Source: Cliona cf. orientalis (Eukaryota > Porifera > Demospongiae > Clionaida > Clionaidae). Taken from it: DNA of 64,000 nucleotides. The notes below the pieces were generated by a model, which made no database searches, had not been told where the DNA came from, and saw only the letters and a program-made list of their open reading frames with translations. The position numbers and the translations under genes are program-made. The stretch is from assembly GCA_963930775.1 (NCBI GenBank), contig OZ005702.1, forward strand, positions 806,001 through 870,000. Reading direction: 5' to 3'. Below, piece by piece: positions 46,201 through 56,800 of this stretch (positions within the stretch are counted from its first letter, which is position 1; each line of letters starts with the position of its first letter).

Positions 46201-49200
46201 GGACAAAATGTAGAGAAGGAGATAATTGCTTGTGATGGAGAAGGTATTCTCTTCATTTTTGATGGCTGGGATGAGCTACCGGAGAAAGCACCAGGCCATT
46301 CCATCATCAGAGACATACTAGACTGCAAACAGCTACACAAAAGTTCTGTAGTCATCACATCTCGCCCCATCTCGTCAATGAATCTTCATAAGCTTGTTAA
46401 CACTCGAATTGAAATCTTGGGATTCACAAAAGCTGAACTGCAGAAGTACTTTACTGGATGCCTGGGAGATAATCATGTTAAGGTCAAGGAACTGCAGCAA
46501 AGAATCAAAGAAAACCCAGTTGTAGAAGGCAGCTGCTACTTGCCTTTGAATGCCAGCATCCTGGTCCACCTGTTCAAGTGTGATGGTGTACTACCACATA
46601 CTCAATTTGGCATTATTTCTGCACTTACCTGTAACTGCATATTTCGGCATCTAAAAAAGAAGAAGGAGCAACTTGATATACCTGGAATAAAGTCACTGGA
46701 TAAGCTTCCAACTGCTATTCAAAGTCAGTTTGAACATATTTGTGAGATGGCATACAAGGGAGTGATAGAAGACCACATAACCTTTGACCTTGAACGCAGT
46801 TTCAACACTCTTGGTTTACTTCAGGGAGTAGAAAGCTTTGCTAGTGGAATGCCATCACACTCCTACAACTTCCTCCATCTCTCCATACAGGAACTGTTGG
46901 CGGCCATTCACATGGCTACCAAGATGGATCCGAGTGAGCAGGTGGCACAATTCAAGGAACTCTTTGGTCGGGCTCGCTTTAGCGCTGTGTTCCAGTTTTA
47001 TGCCGCCAAAACTAAACTTAAAACACAAGGAATGGATGAAATCGTTATCCGAGTCGTACGGAAGTGCATGGAAGAAAATAGGGCAACAGTATTAACACCT
47101 CATTCTGGTACCAACTCTGATCTGGATTCAGGTGGCTCCAGCTTGGGCCACAAATCCCAACCGCTTCTTCTCTCATTGCTACACTGTCTCTTTGAAGCTC
47201 AAGATGAGACTCTGTGTCAGCTGGTGGCCAAGGAACTCAAAGGGAAGCTGCAAGGTCTAGAGAGTATCAGCCTCAGTCCAGCAGATTGTCTATCCGTGGG
47301 CTACTTTCTCACCCATTGTAGACAATTCCAAGTGCACCTAGGAGACTGTTCCATGGGTGCTGATGGGTGCAAGGCTTTATTCAGGAAGGATAAAAGATAT
47401 GACCTTGAATATCTTGAGTACGTGACTAGCCTGGCCATAGTCTATGATCTGGTGGGGTCTATGCGCGCACGCGCAAAATTGCGGAGGGTGTAGCTCGCCG
47501 GGCTACCTGGTGTTGGCCAATCAAATTTGATATCACGTACGCGGTGGGAAGTTTAATTTCTGGCAGCTGCACGTTTACTGGCAGTGTTTTATTTTGCAAG
47601 TAAAAAGTGAAAGTAGTTGGTGCAGCTCAAGTTCTGTGTCGTGATAGACGTGATACTGTACTGAAATGAGAGGCTAAAATGGTACGTGCACTAATGCTTT
47701 AATAGTTGTTTTGCCAGGTTGTATTAAAATTTTGAGCACGAATCTATTAAATATTGTTTGACAACTACCGTTCTTTTAGCTGTTCATTCATTATCTATGA
47801 ATAGCTACAAATGTCCCACTTGGGCACCTTTAGTTCACAGGCTGGTGCAATTTACCACTCGCAGTTTTACTGAAACAGCCTTAGGCTTATCACCTTCAGA
47901 GCCTACTGTAAAAACTGCCTATTGATACCGCACACACGTAACCTTCGTGGGAAGGCGTATGGCAAGCCAAGTGTAACAATATTAAAACGTACATTATCAG
48001 CAAGTAGCCTGCCCTCCAAAGCAAGCTAGTCTCGCAAGCCAGACTGCTCCCACCGCAGCGTTTAGTTCTTTCCGCGCGTTCATCCTGAAAGAATTGGATG
48101 CTGCGGTGGGAGCGGTCTGGTATCGAGACTAAAAGTGAGCAGTTGAACAAGCGTTTTTAAATTTAAAAGTAGCCTACAAACCAGCTCTGCCTTTTAAACC
48201 AATAGCTTCGGGCTTCTTTTTAAAACGGCCATAGCCAAAGGCTACAGCTAGCCTTTGGCTAAATGCAGCTGCTTGCCTAGCGGCGTTAATTAACTTTAAT
48301 AATATCCGGTAATTAATGTGGTTGCCATGACAGCATTGAACTTTACCACAACTTGTACCTTGCGCAATTGCATACTCACTATTACTTACTACTGTTGCCA
48401 TGGTGATAAGATTAAAATTCCTCTAAATTGTTTCTTATTAACAATAACAACATTAATAAACACCTAGACTTAATGCTAGTTACCTACTTATTATAATTAA
48501 CAGCTATATAGAGAGTAGCTACAATAATGTTGTCTACTTACTAGACTAGCTAGGTGAGTTAGTGTGTCATGGCGGTCGGTGTCTTCCTCTCTCCTTCCAC
48601 TCACAGCCTCCAGTGGAACTCCATCGGCGATGAAGGAGCCAAGGTCCTGTCCGACGCCATCAAGACAATGGCTAATCTTAAGGTGTTGCAGTAAGTTGAC
48701 CTAGCTACAATAATGTTGTCTACTTACTAGACTAGCTAGGTGAGTTAGTGTGTCATGGTGGTCGGTGTCTTCCTCTCTCCTTCCACTCACAGCCTCCACT
48801 ACAACTCCATCGGCGATGAAGGAGCCAAGGTCCTGTCCGACGCCATCAAGACAATGGCTAATCTTAAGACGTTGAGGTAAGTTGACCTAGCTACAATAAT
48901 GTTGTCTACTTACTAGACTAGCTAGGTGAGTTAGTGTGTCATGGCGGTCGGTGTCTTCCTCTCTCCTTCCACTCACAGCCTCCAGTGGAACTCCATCGGC
49001 GATGAAGGAGCCAAGGCCCTGTCCGACGCCATCAAGACAATGGCTAATCTTCAGTGGTTGAGGTAAGTTGACCTAGCTACAATAATGTTGTCTACTTACT
49101 AGACTAGCTAGGTGAGTTAGTGTGTCATGGCGGTCGGCCTCTCCTTCCACCCACAGCCTCATGAGGAACGCCGCCATTACCGACGAAGGAAGAAGAGTTC

Positions 49201-49238
49201 TCAGAGAAGCTGCTAAAGAGAAAGGCATACAGTTATAG
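43236..49238 (+). CDS. NLR immune receptor: membrane exons, 2A motif, Death-Death-NACHT-LRR
   Basis: Intracellular pattern-recognition receptor. Twelve exons keep phase throughout (43236-43455, 43568-43825, 43981-44235, 44308-44346, 44401-44700, 45135-45191, 45252-45515, 45707-47417, 48607-48690, 48793-48876, 48979-49062, 49157-49238), 1145 codons. Exons 1-3 encode three hydrophobic segments, the last ending in DVEENPGP, a 2A ribosome-skipping motif. Exons 5 and 7 are Death-type six-helix domains. Exon 8 holds NACHT: Walker A GAPGCGKST, Walker B LFIFDGWDE, sensor VVITSRP, then NACHT-associated helices and LHLSIQELLAAIH. Four 28-residue LRRs (IGDEGAKVLSDAIKTMANL) end the protein. Skipping would give a 241-aa membrane product and a 904-aa NLR beginning with Pro. 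A shorter start at 44094 (MMIKLQGTW) would make the 2A segment a signal-like leader. The exon 8 donor (GA/GTACGT) and long intron are the least certain join. Confidence 0.85.
44205..44228 (+). other. 2A ribosome-skipping motif DVEENPGP
   Basis: The codons GAT GTC GAG GAG AAC CCT GGA CCT encode the full 2A consensus D-V/I-E-x-N-P-G-P, preceded by SLLLISG as in active 2A peptides. Translation is expected to skip the Gly-Pro bond. The upstream 20 or so residues are strongly hydrophobic. Known 2A elements occur in viruses, retrotransposons and sea urchin NLR genes; here it sits in frame inside an NLR gene. Confidence 0.88.
48027..48131. repeat. TAGTCTCG hairpin element in the NLR intron
   Basis: About 105 bp with inverted ends TAGTCTCG / CGAGACTA and inner arms CCAGAC-GCTCCCACCGCAGC against GCTGCGGTGGGAGC-GTCTGG. 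It has the same outer ends as the hairpin at 11523-11577 in MRH-B, which marks a dispersed small family. Confidence 0.75.
48517..49238 (+). repeat. Tandemly amplified LRR exon units, 186-bp period
   Basis: The intron start AGCTACAATAATGTTGTCTA recurs at 48517, 48703, 48889 and 49075, exactly 186 bp apart. Each unit holds an intron part plus one 84-nt LRR exon; introns and exons are almost identical between units 1-3, with differences mainly at LRR surface positions (LQWN / LHYN, KVLQ / KTLR / QWLR). The last unit has a diverged terminal exon with the stop codon. Confidence 0.92.
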
Positions 49239-51126
49239 TAAGTCCACAATTGTTGTTTGCATGTACAGTAGAACATTTCCTGACCTAGCCACGCACAAGT
49301 ACACTACGCCGTCTCTCTCAGCCACTCACTGACATCAGTCGGTGACGCGCTACAAGCGTAGAGCTCGACGAGTGGCCTGCATCTTCCAGAGAGCCGCCAT
49401 AGCTTCTTTCATCCTCCCGCTCGCACGGCCGCCATTTTGTCGCGGCTATGTCGAATTTTGAACATCGACCTAGCCGCGCACAAGTAGTGTACACTGTCTC
49501 ATTTTGTTTCTCACTAGTCTCTGGTATGGTAGCACATTCTGTGTAGCCGACTGTGAGGGAGAGAGTGCTCCTTTTCGAGCGCTAGCAGTCATCTTTGTCC
49601 GCGGCACCTGCTTCTTTGCCTCTGGCAGTGTACGGCTAGTTCATTTGTCAAGTACCTTGTAATTTTTTTCCTGTGTTTCCTAGTTTCTTCTTTAAAATTA
49701 TAACGATGTCAACGACGTAGAACCTTCACCGGTGGCTCTCAATTCCGTAGCTACTACCTCACTGACCGTAGCTATGGCTAGCTAGCTGTACTGTACTACT
49801 CTGTTTACAGCTGCACGCTCAGCTTGTTGACAATTATCGTTAATTAGGATAACTTCCGCATTTTTGTGGCTAGTTGTAGACCGGATGTGCTGCATAGCAG
49901 TGGGGCTGAGAATTGGCAGTTTGGGTAGCTGTGCCAATGGCGGGCCGTGCCTAGGGGGTCTGGGGGCATGCTCCCCCTTAATTTCACATCATTTTAGAGT
50001 GATTCTGGTGCACTCTGAGCACATTGGTTGACATAGCTATTACAAATTATCGAGATTTTGTTGGGCTGAGGTTCAACTGTTACGAAAGCCATCTCATCCA
50101 AACACTTGAGACAGCAAATTATGTGCATAATATCCCAACACAAAACTGATAAAATCAGTGTAAATCCTAATAATAGTATTCAAGTGTGCACGAGTAAAAT
50201 TTCTGGGTGTAGGTAGAACATAATTTACTGGGTAGGCTGTGGGGCTGGGGGGGGGGGGGGGGGCTATTTTGAACCGTTCAGTCCCCCTGGTTCTTGTGCC
50301 AGTGTATAGTGTGTGTGTGTGTGTGTGTACATGTACTTTTCTGTAGCTAAGTTTATGGTACCTGGGACTGACAATCTTCTAAACCCCCAGACTATATTAT
50401 ATTGTTCATGGGTGGTAAACCAATTCCAAGTGTTAGTATTCTTACAGACAATTTTGATTGTTCCTTGCACATAATGTGGGAAAGGTCTGGTCATGTCTAT
50501 GTACGATTAATTTTGTTTCAGCACATAATTATGGCAACATTAACTGGTATGTGATGTATGCATTTAATTTGCAGTCTTTCACCTCCAAGAAGATATCAGT
50601 AATCTGAAGGTAGAAAACGACTGTACTGTTCACTGATATTACAGTAGAGACGATAAAAAAATTAATGTTGTCTTGTTTATATTGATCATGATTGATTTAT
50701 TGACGTATTTCTTGTGTTATTTTATCAAAGCACTGACATTAAAGTTAATTTCCTGTTTTGTTGTGTGAATATTATAATGTATGCACTTGCAATAAATTGT
50801 CAATAACAAGTTTTTTCCTTCAACTGTGCAAGTCACGGCATGTTTCCTGCAGATAGCGTGGGTTCAACAGATGAGTGGTGAAGTGGGCCGGCCGGTGGGG
50901 ATGCCACCTTTCCTAGTATATTTCACTGTATTTCCTAGTATATTTGGTGTGCGGAGGTCACATGTCCCAGCCTAGGGGGGCACCAAATTTTCTAGGGGGA
51001 TACCAAATTTACTAGGAAATTTGGTATATTATATGAGGATACCAAATAATCTGTGACACCGGTTCCCATTCACCTCCAAGAAGAAAATCCTCTTTGTCCT
51101 GACAATTCTGGCATGGCTAATCCCAC
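49239..51126. other. Intergenic stretch without a supported gene
   Basis: About 1.9 kb downstream of the NLR gene. It contains poly-G (near 50247) and GT (near 50310) microsatellites, and a weak inverted pair around CCTAGTATATTT / ACCAAATTTACTAGGAAAT (50930-51030). A hydrophobic open stretch lies near 51075-51190 (KKKILFVLTILAWLIPLVL). No convincing gene model was found. Confidence 0.4.
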
Positions 51127-51985
51127 TTGTTTTATCCCTCCCTGTCCTCTCACAATCAGGCTTCAGTATTGCTGAACTCCGTGATAATAATTATGCTGAC
51201 ATGCTTCGTAGGCTGTGACCGAGACGACAGTATCCATAAACTTTTCTATTCATTCTCGGTTGTTGATGAAGTAGCCCAGTCAAGAGATGCGGAAGAGTAC
51301 TCTCTCTCCATTGAACTCATCTCTTCCATAGCCTCAACAATTCTCGCTCTCAAGGTCTGCTTTTGCACCACACCTTACACAAAGAACAATAGCTTTCAAT
51401 TTAATTATACTTTATGCTAACTTTAGTGATATTGAAAATCCCAATACTCTAATTAATAGCTATTCTGCATTGGCTATTCCAAATCACTATGATAACGATC
51501 ATAGATACAGCTTTGCAAAAATAATACTGTGCTTTGCAAGTCAGTTGTCCAGTGGAAAGGGTAAATAGGCAGTGGCTCTCAAGTGCTTAATTCAGTTATG
51601 CTACAAAGTCACAGAGGCTTTCAGTTTATATAGTGACAGAGACAGATGCCATTCCCTAACTTTTTCTAGACAACTGACCTGCAAAGCACAGTAAAATTAA
51701 TCAGATCATACTAGCTAACTGACTAATGTTTATATTAAATTTTGGTTTTCAGGTGCATCATCAAAGGAGAGGCTTGTTATTTCCATTGCAGAAAATCCTC
51801 GTCCTGATGAAGATAGGCACTGTGAAATCAAGGTACTAAAAAAAAACTAACTCAGGAACTTAAAGATTCCTTGATTGCATGGTGCTATGAAATTTGATTT
51901 GTTATCTATTTCAGTGGCTAGCGATTGACCCTCTGAGTGGGGAACCCCCTCTTCACGGTGACATCACCTGCAGTAATTCAGGACA
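51127..51985 (+). other. Possible exons of an unrecognised gene
   Basis: Exon-like pieces with plausible borders are visible: 51213-51353 (CDRDDSIHKLFYSFSVVDEV...), 51754-51832 (acceptor TTTCAG, then SSKERLVISIAENPRPDED) and about 51915-51973 (WLAIDPLSGEPPLHGD). The reading phase between them is not fixed and the family is not recognised. The third piece abuts the breakpoint of the duplicated mannosidase segment. It may be the relic of a gene cut by that duplication. Confidence 0.25.
51528..51691. mobile_element. MITE-like element with CTGTGCTTTGC termini
   Basis: 164 bp with inverted ends CTGTGCTTTGCAAGTCAGTT and the complement of CTGTGCTTTGCAGGTCAGTT. The inner segment GGCAGTGGCTCTCAAGTGC is shared, in reverse orientation, with 41640-41727. 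Non-coding. Confidence 0.75.
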
Positions 51986-51989
51986 AGAT

Positions 51990-52234
51990 CAATGATACCA
52001 TTGTGCATGTGCCTGAAACAAAACAAGAAATTGATAGCCCAATTAAGGAAGAAGAATACTTGCTTACATGAGGTCAAGGTGCACTGATCCAGGGACCTCA
52101 TGTGCCTTGATCGCCTTGACCCTGCCATCAGTGTCTGAGAGGGACCAGGAGTCACCATTGAGGGACATCTCAAGCTGATCACCCACCCCTCCGTGGAGGA
52201 GAGCCAGCTGCAGCAGCAGAAGAGCTAGGAACAT
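51990..52234 (-). pseudogene. MANBA: Duplicated MANBA first exon and start of exon 2
   Basis: Exon 1 (52234-52068) reads [20 protein letters not shown]...VHLDLM and is closest to copy 2, with a three-base insertion (KAHEVPG for KAQVPG). The start of exon 2 (52012 downward, NGIID) is recognisable, then similarity stops near 51990. The rest of the gene is missing. Its upstream flank is the same as that of copy 2 without the 1.36-kb insertion. It is a broken segmental duplicate. Confidence 0.85.
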
Positions 52235-52394
52235 AGCTATCCAATCAACTGTTATTAATAATTACTGATATCACCTGACCACAAAATTATTATTCATAAC
52301 AAAAATCATGAATTAATTTTGGCATACTATATAAGTGTATGGTAGCAAGAGTAATAATATATATTAGTACACTCTTCATCCGTCAATATTAATT

Positions 52395-53678
52395 TTAGAT
52401 ATCAATTTTTCTCTTTGTAGTGCTGAGCCTTGGTATCCCATTGTTGTAGTTGATAGTCTTAGTGGTGCACCCTGGATCACCAGCATAGATTCCAGCCAGT
52501 GTTGCAGCGTCAGTCTTGTAAAATATTTTTGGTATCCTTGTCAGCTTGCTCAGTTTAAAACCGACGTGGTTTACAGTCGATCTGGTGGTGTACACTACAA
52601 TGACACCTTTGCTTGAGTCTGTGCAGTTACGAGTCTCTCTCGCCGTTGAGCACTTTGCTGATGGACAACCTTTTCCAAAGTTGCCATTCTCAACATCGTA
52701 TGCGACCCTATGCCAAACTGAATCCAGCTGCTTCTTGTCTACGAATAATAGCCACTTTCCGTACACTCTCTGTGGGTGTATTTTGTATCTACGTGAGTCG
52801 ACACTAACCCAGAATACGTCTGTGACAATGGAGGGAGTCAGAAGGGTCTGGTTGGTTACTGCCACTCGCTTGATTCTCTCTCTGTAGAGCAGCTGAACAT
52901 ATGGGGCACGCCAATACCCCCTGTTTCCCCAGAACGCCACTCGAGCACCGATAATACTTCCCGGCTCAAGATTTCGGACCTTCTGTGTCTCTACTTTGGG
53001 AACGTAGCCCCCATGCACCCATTCTCCGTTCAGAGCCTGGAACATCAGCTTGATGGCATTTGGGTCAGACAAATTCGTAGGCTCTGGCTCCAGCCTTACA
53101 TTTGGGGAATTACCAACGTTCTCTTCGCCCAAGACCCCTTGGCAGTAATAAGCTGAGTTGACATTCCATAGAATTTTCCTCTCTACTTCCATCGTATCTT
53201 CATCCTCTGACATGTCTGCTTCTTCATCTGAGCTCTCATTAAGACCTGGTGAGACGTCAACTCTAGTCGGCGTTGGCAATCGGTCTGCAACACGTGGGAA
53301 AGACTCAGGAAGTGATGCGGCAGGTTCACCCTTAATCAATGGATCTGTGATTGTGCTGGAGTTACTGCGGTGAGGTGCTGAGGATTGTTGAGATGATGAT
53401 CGATGTGGTGGATTCTGTACGCTGGATACCTCAATCTCTGGACTTTCTTCCTTCATCTCCTTAACCTTTTTCTTTACCCTCATTTTCTTTCTCTGCCTTC
53501 GGATTTTTCTCATACGCAGACCGTTTCTCATGTGTTTCCTTCTGCACTCCGACCTGGAGCACTGACCGCCTTTTCTTGACTGAATGCAGCGGTAAATTTC
53601 CCTCGATCCTTTCCTTACAACGTAACCATGATCTAAAATTTCAATAAATTCTTCTTTCTTGGTTTTATTCGACATCAT
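52395..53678 (-). CDS. HIRAN-domain protein with BLES03/DUF1917-like C-terminus
   Basis: A single open frame of about 427 aa from ATG 53678 (MMSNKTKKEEF). Residues about 10-45 (DHGYVVRKGSREIYRC...CSRSECRRKH) resemble a shortened FLYWCH-type zinc finger. A long basic stretch (RMRKIRRQRKKMRVKKK) could be a nuclear signal, followed by a Ser/Pro- and Glu-rich linker. A HIRAN domain (about 165-230) has YYCQGVLGEENVG, VRLEPEPTNLSDPNAIKLMF and GGYVPK; HIRAN modules bind DNA ends in HLTF-type proteins. The C-terminus (GKWLLFVDKKQLDSVWHRVA, CPSAKCSTA, VIVVYT, IFYKTDAATLAGIYAG) resembles C11orf68/BLES03. It is intronless, unlike its neighbours. A truncated copy lies at 39416-39841. TCACATGA (53750-53757) and TGCGCATGCGC (53776-53786) lie upstream. 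Function unknown; HIRAN assignment good, the others moderate. Confidence 0.72.
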   Translation of the reverse strand: MMSNKTKKEEFIEILDHGYVVRKGSREIYRCIQSRKGGQCSRSECRRKHMRNGLRMRKIRRQRKKMRVKKKVKEMKEESPEIEVSSVQNPPHRSSSQQSSAPHRSNSSTITDPLIKGEPAASLPESFPRVADRLPTPTRVDVSPGLNESSDEEADMSEDEDTMEVERKILWNVNSAYYCQGVLGEENVGNSPNVRLEPEPTNLSDPNAIKLMFQALNGEWVHGGYVPKVETQKVRNLEPGSIIGARVAFWGNRGYWRAPYVQLLYRERIKRVAVTNQTLLTPSIVTDVFWVSVDSRRYKIHPQRVYGKWLLFVDKKQLDSVWHRVAYDVENGNFGKGCPSAKCSTARETRNCTDSSKGVIVVYTTRSTVNHVGFKLSKLTRIPKIFYKTDAATLAGIYAGDPGCTTKTINYNNGIPRLSTTKRKIDI

Positions 53679-53749
53679 TGGCACTGGACAATCATCGACA
53701 TGAAAAGTAGCGTATTGTTCGAATTACCTTCGGGGCGCGGTAGGAATAG

Positions 53750-53786
53750 TCACATGACTTTGTAATAGAAATTAGTGCGCATGCGC
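53750..53786. promoter_or_regulatory. TCACATGA and TGCGCATGCGC boxes upstream of the HIRAN gene
   Basis: TCACATGA (53750-53757) and the NRF1-like palindrome TGCGCATGCGC (53776-53786) lie 72-108 bp upstream of the HIRAN start codon, in the 134-bp spacer before the end of MANBA copy 3. Function is inferred from motif and position. Confidence 0.4.
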
Positions 53787-53812
53787 ATCTTGCTTCACTG
53801 CATTCACAAAAA

Positions 53813-56800
53813 TCAATCATCATAATGCCTGTCTGTGTATGTGTCTCTAATCGTCCTGCATAAAAGAGAATTAAAAGTAGCTAGTGGTCAGATCTTTCAA
53901 TTCGAATAGCCTACCTGACAGAAAGTGCTTGTTGAAACTTGTCAATATTGACTTTCATCGAGCTGAGTGGAGTAAAGGTGATGTTGTAGTTCTTCTGGGG
54001 CATTACCAGGAAACCATTGTCACTAAAGATTCCCTCATACTCCTTATTAGTGAGATAAACATATGGTGCCACAGCATCAGATGTTAATTGAAACTATAGC
54101 ATATGAATTAATAAAGGATATTAAATATTGGTTGTGATTGTGTGGGGCCGCTATAAATTTGCGGTGATACTCACAGTAACTGTATCATTGGAAGAAAGTG
54201 AAAAGTTGGCAGCTGTTAGCTTAGCCTCGGGAAGATCAATACTGGTAAAGTTGGAAGGAAAGAAAGAATTCTCAGCAAGAACGGTCTTGTTATCTTCCAG
54301 AATCGTAAAATAAATTATTGGGCAGTGGATTTTATTGATGAACTTACTACTCATATCAATAACTGTGATATAAAGAAAGCTTTCTTCAGCTGTTGTGCCT
54401 TTGAAGACATCTTCCACTGTTTCATTAAAGACCTCCACTCCAGTGAAACCAATGCTCTTCAGGTTAGACTTGGAGAATGTATTCACAGTCTCACCCTGCA
54501 TAATAATTATTGTAGCTAATCATAACAAACTTTCTAATAACAATACAATTATGTAGCTATAATATTATAGAAGTATTGAAGTACCGATAACCATGAGATG
54601 ATGTTAACTTGGAAATCATAACTGATATCATAGTGTGCCACGTCCACCACCACATAGATACTGATCCTGCCATTCAAATAAAACGGGGAGACTAGAATAC
54701 GATCATAAGTTCGACGCATGAAGTGGTGCAGTAGCTTCCACTGTCCACTCCACTCCAGAGAAGCCCAGCTCTGGGCCTGCCAGATATCATTCTGCATGTG
54801 TTAGGAACAATGGTAGCTTACACAGTAAATTATTGCTAAGACATGCAGCGAGTGATTAGCATATGTACCAGCTGCCAGTACAGAGTTCCCCTAGTGAATA
54901 TCCCATCTGTACTGATCATTCTCCTGTAGTGCTGTGCCTCAGCATCAATACAAATGGCCTGGATCACTTGACTCAGGTAGACGAAATCTCTGAACTGATC
55001 TTCTTGTTTTGTACTGCAAATAAATAATAGTTAATAACATAACATTTCTGGACGGTATAATATTCTGGGAGCAAGCGAGTGTCAATTAAGTAATACTGCT
55101 TAATAAAGAATGTTGTTTACACTCTAATATTGTCAGCAATAGAACTCCCTTACTTGTTAGGCAAGTGGAAGAACATGGCCATCTGTGTCTGCATCATTTT
55201 GTTTCCGTCAGCATAGCGCTGACGATGCAACATCAGTGGAGAATCATTGCTCCAGTCCTATATATATGTATGCGTGTGAGTCCCAGCTGCCACTGACCAT
55301 GATTCTAGTTGTTGTTGTTTTTTTTTTTTTTACTTACCTGACCATTTGAAATGTTCCTTATTGCATTGAAAGAAGGATAGCTCTGGTACCCAAATTCACT
55401 GGCGAATCGGGTGTTTGGAAACTTGGTCACATCCGTACAGTAGTCGTTTTTATTATCGTACCTAAGAATGGGAATATATATACATGGTACATATTACCAG
55501 GGCTTGATATTACGTAGCTAGCTAGCTTTAATTAACTAAGCATACCAGTGCAAGTCTCCAAAGTTTGAATCAAGTCCAGCGCCCCATTTTTGAATGAAGA
55601 GCCCTCTCTCCTGATCATCGACAATATATCCATTGGAAGGACTGGATGGCCAGAATATCCTTGAGTTATCCTATATAGATGTTAGTGATAGAGGGATGAA
55701 TTGATGACATAATATAGCTAGCAAAATTTAATAATAATTATACCTCCTCCCATAGGGTTGTTCTTATAATGCCATCATAGAGAATGCTGTAGTCCACAAG
55801 TGCAGCTGTCCCTCTGAAGTACGCAATAGCCTGATTTTCGTTGTTGCCGCTCCAGAGGACAATACTGGGGTGGTGTCCAAGGCGACGGACCACATGCTTC
55901 ACCTCCTCTCTCACATTGGCTAGAAAGTCCTGCATGGATAAAGATCCGCTGTCACGATCTAGCTATAAAGCAATACTCTGCTTACAATATCTCTGGGGTA
56001 AAGACCATCTGCAAACATGAACTCCTGCCAGACCATGACGCCCATCTCATCACACAAGTCGTAAAACCAGTCTGGCTGGTAGAGACCTCCTCCCCTAGAA
56101 CAATTATTATTATAATATTATGAGGCTAAGATTTGCATCTCAGAAATTCAAGTTGTTCTCACCAAATCCGGATCATATTCTGATTAGCAGCAACAGCTGA
56201 CTTCAACAGGCTGCGTGCATACTCAGGTGTTGCCATGGCAACAAACGCATCCATGGGAATGAAGTTAGATCCCTTGGCATAGAGTGGATAGCTGTCAGCT
56301 AAAGCAGATAAATTGAAACAGCTATGGTTAAAATTAATATTCTCTCTAGGTTATAATGTACTACTCACTTGATGTGGCCATCTGAAAATAGAAAGTGAGC
56401 CCATTATCATCTACTGGATCCTACATGCCAGAAAGGGAAATTGTATGTCTTTCAGATATTCTATCAGAAAAATGGCAGCAAACCTGAATAATTTTTATGT
56501 CTCTAAAGCCAATCTTCTTCACACGATTAATAGTGGATATCTTTGTTCCCTAGAAGAGAGGTTCATGGCATCATTTACATTAGTATTCTGCTGCTAACAA
56601 AATTTAATACATACATTTTTCATAATGGTGACATTTGTGCTCGTTTCCACCAAAGTTGGTGGCGCTGGAGGCCACTTGACACCCACAGGCCACCAGAGGT
56701 ACTTGTCTTCTATCACAGAGGCTGCTATGGGGTCACTTTGGACTGTGTAGCACTCAGAGAAATCATGTGTTAGAGTGGTCACAGAAATATACTGTGCCGA

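Noticed and set aside
47418..47493. NLR protein ending at the TAG at 47491
   Set aside because: A strong donor (GA/GTACGT) at 47417 gives the exact phase needed by the four LRR exons downstream; still the weakest join in the model.
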